DNA of 8,220 nt, from NCBI GenBank assembly GCA_016872875.1, contig VGYW01000367.1:1-8220 (forward strand). Direction: 5' to 3'. Every line of letters begins with the position of its first letter. The stretch's first letter is position 1. The notes beneath the pieces are model-generated. The model made no database searches. It saw nothing but the letters and a program-made list of their open reading frames with translations, and had not been told where the DNA came from. Shown here one piece after another: positions 5,219 through 8,220 of the stretch. The DNA is from Planctomycetota bacterium. GTDB lineage: Bacteria > Planctomycetota > PUPC01 > DSUN01. A program made the translations under genes and the position numbers.

Positions 5219-5998
5219 GTGCTGCACCGCTTCGCATCGTTGAGCGGCCTGGACTGGGTGGTCCACGCGGTCTCGACGCGCCAGGGCGGGGTGAGCCACG
5301 GGCCGTTCGAGAGCCTGAACGTTGGCCTCCACGTGGGGGATGACCCCGCGGCGGTGCTCGAGAACCGCCGCCGCCTCTGCGAGGCGGTGGGGGTCGAACT
5401 CGATTCGCTCGTGGCGGGGACACAGGTCCACGGCAACGCCGTGGCCTGGGTCACTGAGGGCCAGCGCGGGCGCGGCGCACGCGACGCGGCCACGGCGCTG
5501 CCCGACACCGATGCCCTGGTCACGGACGCGCGGGGCCTGGTGCTCGCCGCGTTCGCCGCCGACTGCCCGCTGATCGCGCTCGTTGACCCGGACCGGCGGG
5601 CAGTGGGCCTCGTCCACGCCAGCCGCCGCGGCACAATCGGCCGCATTGCGGAGCGGACCGTGCGGGCGATGGAGCGGCTCCTGGGCTGCCGCCCGGCCGA
5701 CCTCTGGGCGGCCATGGCGCCCTCCATCGGCCCCTGCTGCTACGAGGTGGGCAACGACGTGCTCGCGGAGGCACGCGGATCGCTCCCCGATGCCGACAGC
5801 TTCTTCGTTCGCCGCAACGGACAGTTGCACATGGACCTGTGGGCCGCGAACGCCGCCCAACTCCTGCATGCCGGCCTTCGGGCAGAGCGGATCGAGGCCA
5901 CGAACGTCTGCACACGCTGCCACTCCGACGAGTTCTTCTCGCACCGGGCCTCTGGCGGGCGGACCGGCCGCTTCGCTCTCCTCCTAGGCCTGCGGTGA
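5219..5998 (+). CDS. pgeF: PgeF/YfiH family polyphenol oxidase-like protein (peptidoglycan editing factor, purine nucleoside phosphorylase)
   Basis: A 259-aa cytoplasmic protein, full length for the DUF152/CNF1-YfiH fold. Members have been shown to act as purine nucleoside phosphorylase/adenosine deaminase enzymes. E. coli YfiH (PgeF) is tied to keeping wrong amino acids such as L-Ser out of the peptidoglycan stem peptide. Motifs: STRQGGVSHGPFESLNVG (19-36), GTQVHG (67-72), DTDALVTD (96-103), AADCPLIALVDP (113-124), VGLVHASRRGT (129-139), SIGPCCYEVG (169-178) and the C-terminal CTRCHSDEFFSHR (231-243) and TGRFAL (249-254). The zinc ligands correspond to H71, C116 and H133, all present. The usual HAGWRG is HASRRG here. 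AAGGAG (5201-5206) stands 12 bases before GTG 5219 and 9 before an in-frame TTG 5216, so the start may be one codon earlier. It diverges from anmK, which links it to peptidoglycan metabolism. Confidence 0.93.
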   Translation: MLHRFASLSGLDWVVHAVSTRQGGVSHGPFESLNVGLHVGDDPAAVLENRRRLCEAVGVELDSLVAGTQVHGNAVAWVTEGQRGRGARDAATALPDTDALVTDARGLVLAAFAADCPLIALVDPDRRAVGLVHASRRGTIGRIAERTVRAMERLLGCRPADLWAAMAPSIGPCCYEVGNDVLAEARGSLPDADSFFVRRNGQLHMDLWAANAAQLLHAGLRAERIEATNVCTRCHSDEFFSHRASGGRTGRFALLLGLR

Positions 5999-6013
5999 GG
6001 GGGCGGGAGCATC

Positions 6014-6031
6014 TTTTACATGATTTTACAT
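6014..6031. promoter_or_regulatory. TTTTACAT direct repeat, possible operator
   Basis: TTTTACAT occurs at 6014-6021 and again at 6024-6031, a 10-bp period (one helical turn), in an otherwise GC-rich 110-bp intergenic region. Two same-facing sites on one DNA face suit a dimeric or cooperative regulator of the downstream gene. No partner -10 box at good spacing was found, so this is a candidate site only. Confidence 0.35.
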
Positions 6032-6096
6032 TTGGGTGACAACCGGCGAGGCGGGCAGGATTAGGATAGGGGCAGTGGAGATGCTTACCACGGGCA

Positions 6097-6103
6097 AAGG
6101 GAG
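6097..6103 (+). promoter_or_regulatory. Shine-Dalgarno AAGGGAG fixing the start at 6110
   Basis: AAGGGAG ends six bases before ATG 6110. An in-frame GTG at 6107 would be only three bases away and an ATG at 6119 would be fifteen away, so 6110 is preferred. Confidence 0.7.
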
Positions 6104-6109
6104 CCAGTG

Positions 6110-7864
6110 ATGAGCAGGATGTGGTGCGCCCTCGGCGCGAGCCTGGTGCTGGCCCTCGGGGCCGCCGTGGGCGGCGAGGAGCGGCCCGCCGAGCCCAAGG
6201 GCAAGGAGGGGGCCGAGGCCGCGGCGCTCGACCCCCAACGCCTGGCCGAGCTGCTCGACCAGCTCGATTCCAAAGAGGCGGCGCGCCGCGCGGAGGCCGC
6301 CCAGCTCCTCGGCAAGGCCAAGGCCGCCGCCGCCATCCCCAAGCTCTTCGCCATGCTCGACGACCCCGATGAGGGCGCCCAGTGGCGGGCCACCGTCGCC
6401 CTCGGCGCCATCGGCGAGCCCGCCCTCCCCAGCCTGATTGACGGCCTGAACCTCGAGAAGGAGCGGCCGCGCTGGAAGGCGGAGTCCGCCCTCAAGATGC
6501 TCGGCGCTGCCGCCGTCCCCGCGCTCATCGAGGCCCTCAAGGACCGCCGCGGCCGCGTCCGCCAGAGCGCCGCCTTCCTCCTCGGCGAGATGGCCGACCC
6601 GCGCGCCGTCGAGCCCCTCGCCGCGTCAATGGCGGACAAGGACGAGGACACCCGCTGGAAGGCCGCAACCTCGCTGACCAAGTTCGGCACCCAGGCCACC
6701 AAGGCCGCCCTCGGGGGCCTGGCCGCCGAATCGGTCGAGTGCCGCAGATGCGCCGCCTGGGTGTTCCAGGCCACGCTCGACCCCGACGCGGTGCCCGAGC
6801 TCATCCGCGCGCTCCGCGACGCGGACGAGCAGGTGCGCTGGAAGGCGGCCATCGCACTCCAGAAGATCGGCACGGGGGCCGCCGACCGCCTCTTCACCAT
6901 CCTGCGCATCAGCACCCGCCCCGACGAGCGGAAGCTCGCCGTCTGGGTCCTCGAAGGGGTCAACGACCCCCGCGTGGTCGCCCGCCTCCGCGAGCTTCAG
7001 ACCCTTGCCGCCGCCCTCACGCCCGAGGAGGCCAAGGAGAAGCAACGCCCACGCCCAGCCATCCTCCCAAAGGCCGTCGCCCTCACCCTACAATCCAGCC
7101 CTGAGAAGGCCACGATCTTCATTGACGACAAATACGTCGGCCTTACCCCTCTCACCGTCAAGGAGCTCACCCCCGGCCACCACTTCGTCAAGCTCACCAA
7201 GCGCGACCACCTCCCCTGGACCAAGCTGGTGGAGCTCCTCTATGCGGAGGAGAAGCTCGACGCGAAGCTGGCACTCAAGCCCAAGGGCACCCTCATCGTG
7301 ACCTCCGAGCCGGCCGGGGCCGACGTCTACATTGACGGCGAGTATGAGGGCAAGACGCCGCTCGAGAAAAAGAACATGGACGCCAACCCCTACTCGATTC
7401 GGGTGGAGAAGGAGCAATTCGTCCCCTGGGAGTCCGAGGTGGAGGTTCGTGCGGGCGAGCAGTGCAAGGCCGAGGCCAAGCTCAAGAGCAAGGTCGAGGG
7501 CTGGTATCTCGCCCGCCTGAAGGACAACCCGAACGACGTGTCGTCCCACACCGAGCTCGCCCACTACTACATCGTTCGCGGCGAGCTGGAGAAGTCGGTC
7601 AAGGCCATTGCCGCCGGGGTGGAGGTGATGGCGAACGGAGCCGACACGTCGAGCTACGGCGGCCGCCTGGCCCAGGAGATAACGAAGATATGGGGCCAGG
7701 CGTTCCAGTTCGGTGGCGACCTTCAGCTCCCAGCCGTCCGCAAGGCCCTCCACACCTCCCTCCACGGCGTCTGGCAGCGCAACCAGACCAAGAAGCCCCT
7801 CGAGCGCTTCCTCGCCGAGCTCCAGAAGGGCCTCGGCGTGGACTTCACCCGCCCGGCCAACTGA
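6110..7864 (+). CDS. Secreted HEAT-repeat / double PEGA domain protein
   Basis: A 584-aa protein. Residues 1-22 form a signal peptide (MSRMWCALGASLVLALG, cleavage probably within AAVGG), so it is exported to the periplasm or cell surface. Residues about 40-300 are HEAT/PBS-lyase-type repeats with a recurring helix signature: QWRATVALGAIG (91-102), RWKAESALKMLG (121-132), RQSAAFLLGEM (151-161), RWKAATSLTKFG (182-193) and RWKAAIALQKIG (243-254). Two PEGA domains follow, about 324-388 (SSPEKATIFIDDKYVGLTP) and 393-458 (SEPAGADVYIDGEYEGKTP), each with the S-P-x-A-x-(V/I)-x-I-D-x-x-x-x-G-x-T-P pattern. A helical tail (about 465-525, ELAHYYIVRGELEKSVKAI) resembles a single TPR hairpin. HEAT repeats and PEGA domains are protein-binding or surface modules, so a scaffold role in the envelope is likely. 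No catalytic residues were seen. It lies 111 bp downstream of pgeF on the same strand, after a TTTTACAT direct repeat. Confidence 0.93.
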   Translation: MSRMWCALGASLVLALGAAVGGEERPAEPKGKEGAEAAALDPQRLAELLDQLDSKEAARRAEAAQLLGKAKAAAAIPKLFAMLDDPDEGAQWRATVALGAIGEPALPSLIDGLNLEKERPRWKAESALKMLGAAAVPALIEALKDRRGRVRQSAAFLLGEMADPRAVEPLAASMADKDEDTRWKAATSLTKFGTQATKAALGGLAAESVECRRCAAWVFQATLDPDAVPELIRALRDADEQVRWKAAIALQKIGTGAADRLFTILRISTRPDERKLAVWVLEGVNDPRVVARLRELQTLAAALTPEEAKEKQRPRPAILPKAVALTLQSSPEKATIFIDDKYVGLTPLTVKELTPGHHFVKLTKRDHLPWTKLVELLYAEEKLDAKLALKPKGTLIVTSEPAGADVYIDGEYEGKTPLEKKNMDANPYSIRVEKEQFVPWESEVEVRAGEQCKAEAKLKSKVEGWYLARLKDNPNDVSSHTELAHYYIVRGELEKSVKAIAAGVEVMANGADTSSYGGRLAQEITKIWGQAFQFGGDLQLPAVRKALHTSLHGVWQRNQTKKPLERFLAELQKGLGVDFTRPAN

Positions 7865-8220
7865 GCGCGCCGCTCCACGGATGAGTGCCACAAGAAGGGC
7901 GTTCCGGCCCTCTGCCTCTGACCTTTGCCCCCACGTCGGAGTCTTGCAGCCCGCGAACGCGGGCGAGCGGGCCGTAGCCCAGGGCGACCACAGGGAGCCC
8001 TGGGGAAGAGTATGGCCCCCAATCCTGGTGAACCACTCCGGAGCCCCGATAGGGGCGCACTATAACAGCCCAGGGCGAAGAAGGGGGCGCTAGCCCGCAT
8101 TTCTCACCACTCCCCCCGGGTGCCGGCTGACGGCGGGATTTGTGGTGGACCCGGGTTCCAGGGGGCGTCAGAGATGCTTGGCGTGCCGGGGCAGTGACAC
8201 CACCCCCTTTCCCCCACACG
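7865..8220. other. Non-coding region after the PEGA gene
   Basis: About 356 bases without a supportable gene; open frames on both strands give low-complexity, family-less translations. The left half (7949-8078) carries REP-like hairpins, listed separately. The right half has CACCAC (8105-8110) complementary to GTGGTG (8142-8147) and CCCGGGT (8115-8121) complementary to ACCCGGG (8149-8155). These pairs interlock rather than nest, so they cannot form as simple stacked hairpins. No tRNA, terminator U tract or transposase was seen. Confidence 0.7.
7949..8078 (+). repeat. REP-like hairpin cluster with GTAG/GGAG feet
   Basis: Three hairpins in series. GCCCGCG (7949-7955) pairs with CGCGGGC (7958-7964). 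CCCAGGGC (7978-7985) pairs with GCCCTGGG (7997-8004), with GTAG at 7974-7977 immediately before the stem. GCCCC-GATA-GGGGC (8043-8056) is a perfect stem with a tetraloop, preceded by GGAG (8040-8043, sharing one base). AGCCCAGGGCGA (7976-7987) is repeated exactly at 8067-8078, giving a second possible partner for the GCCCTGGG arm. A GTAG/GGAG tetranucleotide at the foot of a GC-rich hairpin is typical of REP sequences mobilised by RAYT (IS200-like Y1) transposases. No such gene is in the window, so this would be a non-autonomous copy. Confidence 0.6.

Noticed and set aside
5101..5727. N-terminal extension of AnmK antisense to pgeF
   Set aside because: AnmK motifs begin right after GTG 5100, which has a good Shine-Dalgarno. 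The extension is low-complexity Ser/Arg/Ala sequence opposite the conserved pgeF coding region.
6032..6067. Sigma-70 promoter for the HEAT-PEGA gene (GTGACA at 6036-6041 with TAGGAT at 6062-6067)
   Set aside because: The spacer would be 20 bases and neither box is strong; no better pair was found, so no promoter is called.
7865..8220. Short open frames on both strands at the right end
   Set aside because: They overlap the REP-like hairpins, have no ribosome binding site I would trust, and their translations are low-complexity.

Overview
The window is a very GC-rich bacterial chromosomal segment. Five genes can be supported. Four of them start with GTG, each chosen because a Shine-Dalgarno motif or a family-typical length supports it. 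HEAT-repeat proteins, PEGA domains, hairpin-rich dispersed repeats and strong G/C third positions suggest a Planctomycetota-like (PVC-group) or similar environmental genome. That placement is inference from style; no rRNA or phylogenetic marker is present.

Layout. Bases 1-527 hold a tandem array of a 115-bp unit carrying two long perfect palindromes and a third short hairpin per unit; the array runs off the left edge. Bases 528-824 are non-coding, with nested inverted repeats at 548-630 and a GAGGAC-type inverted repeat at 735-795. A near-consensus sigma-70 promoter (825-853) then drives a 365-aa protein (879-1976). It has an N-terminal HEAT-like segment, a central segment resembling the C-terminal domain of ribosomal protein L7/L12, and a C-terminal domain I do not recognise. 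A large GAGGAC-type inverted repeat (1986-2084) separates it from a ComF-family phosphoribosyltransferase (2097-2876).

On the minus strand lie anmK (5100-3913) and murQ (3863-2952), 49 bp apart and reading in that order. Together they convert cytosolic 1,6-anhydro-MurNAc to MurNAc-6-phosphate and then GlcNAc-6-phosphate, a peptidoglycan-recycling module. Diverging from anmK is pgeF (5219-5998), a multicopper-oxidase-like purine nucleoside phosphorylase/peptidoglycan editing factor. The two predicted promoters have -35 boxes only 1 bp apart, so recycling and editing genes may share regulation. murQ is bracketed by two arrays of a 9-bp repeat in opposite orientation, able to pair over 32 of 35 bases.

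The last gene (6110-7864) encodes a secreted or envelope protein with a signal peptide, HEAT repeats, two PEGA domains and a helical tail. It is preceded by an AT-rich TTTTACAT direct repeat one helical turn apart. The remaining 7865-8220 has no gene but contains REP-like hairpins with GTAG/GGAG feet. No rRNA, tRNA, CRISPR array, transposase or phage gene was seen.
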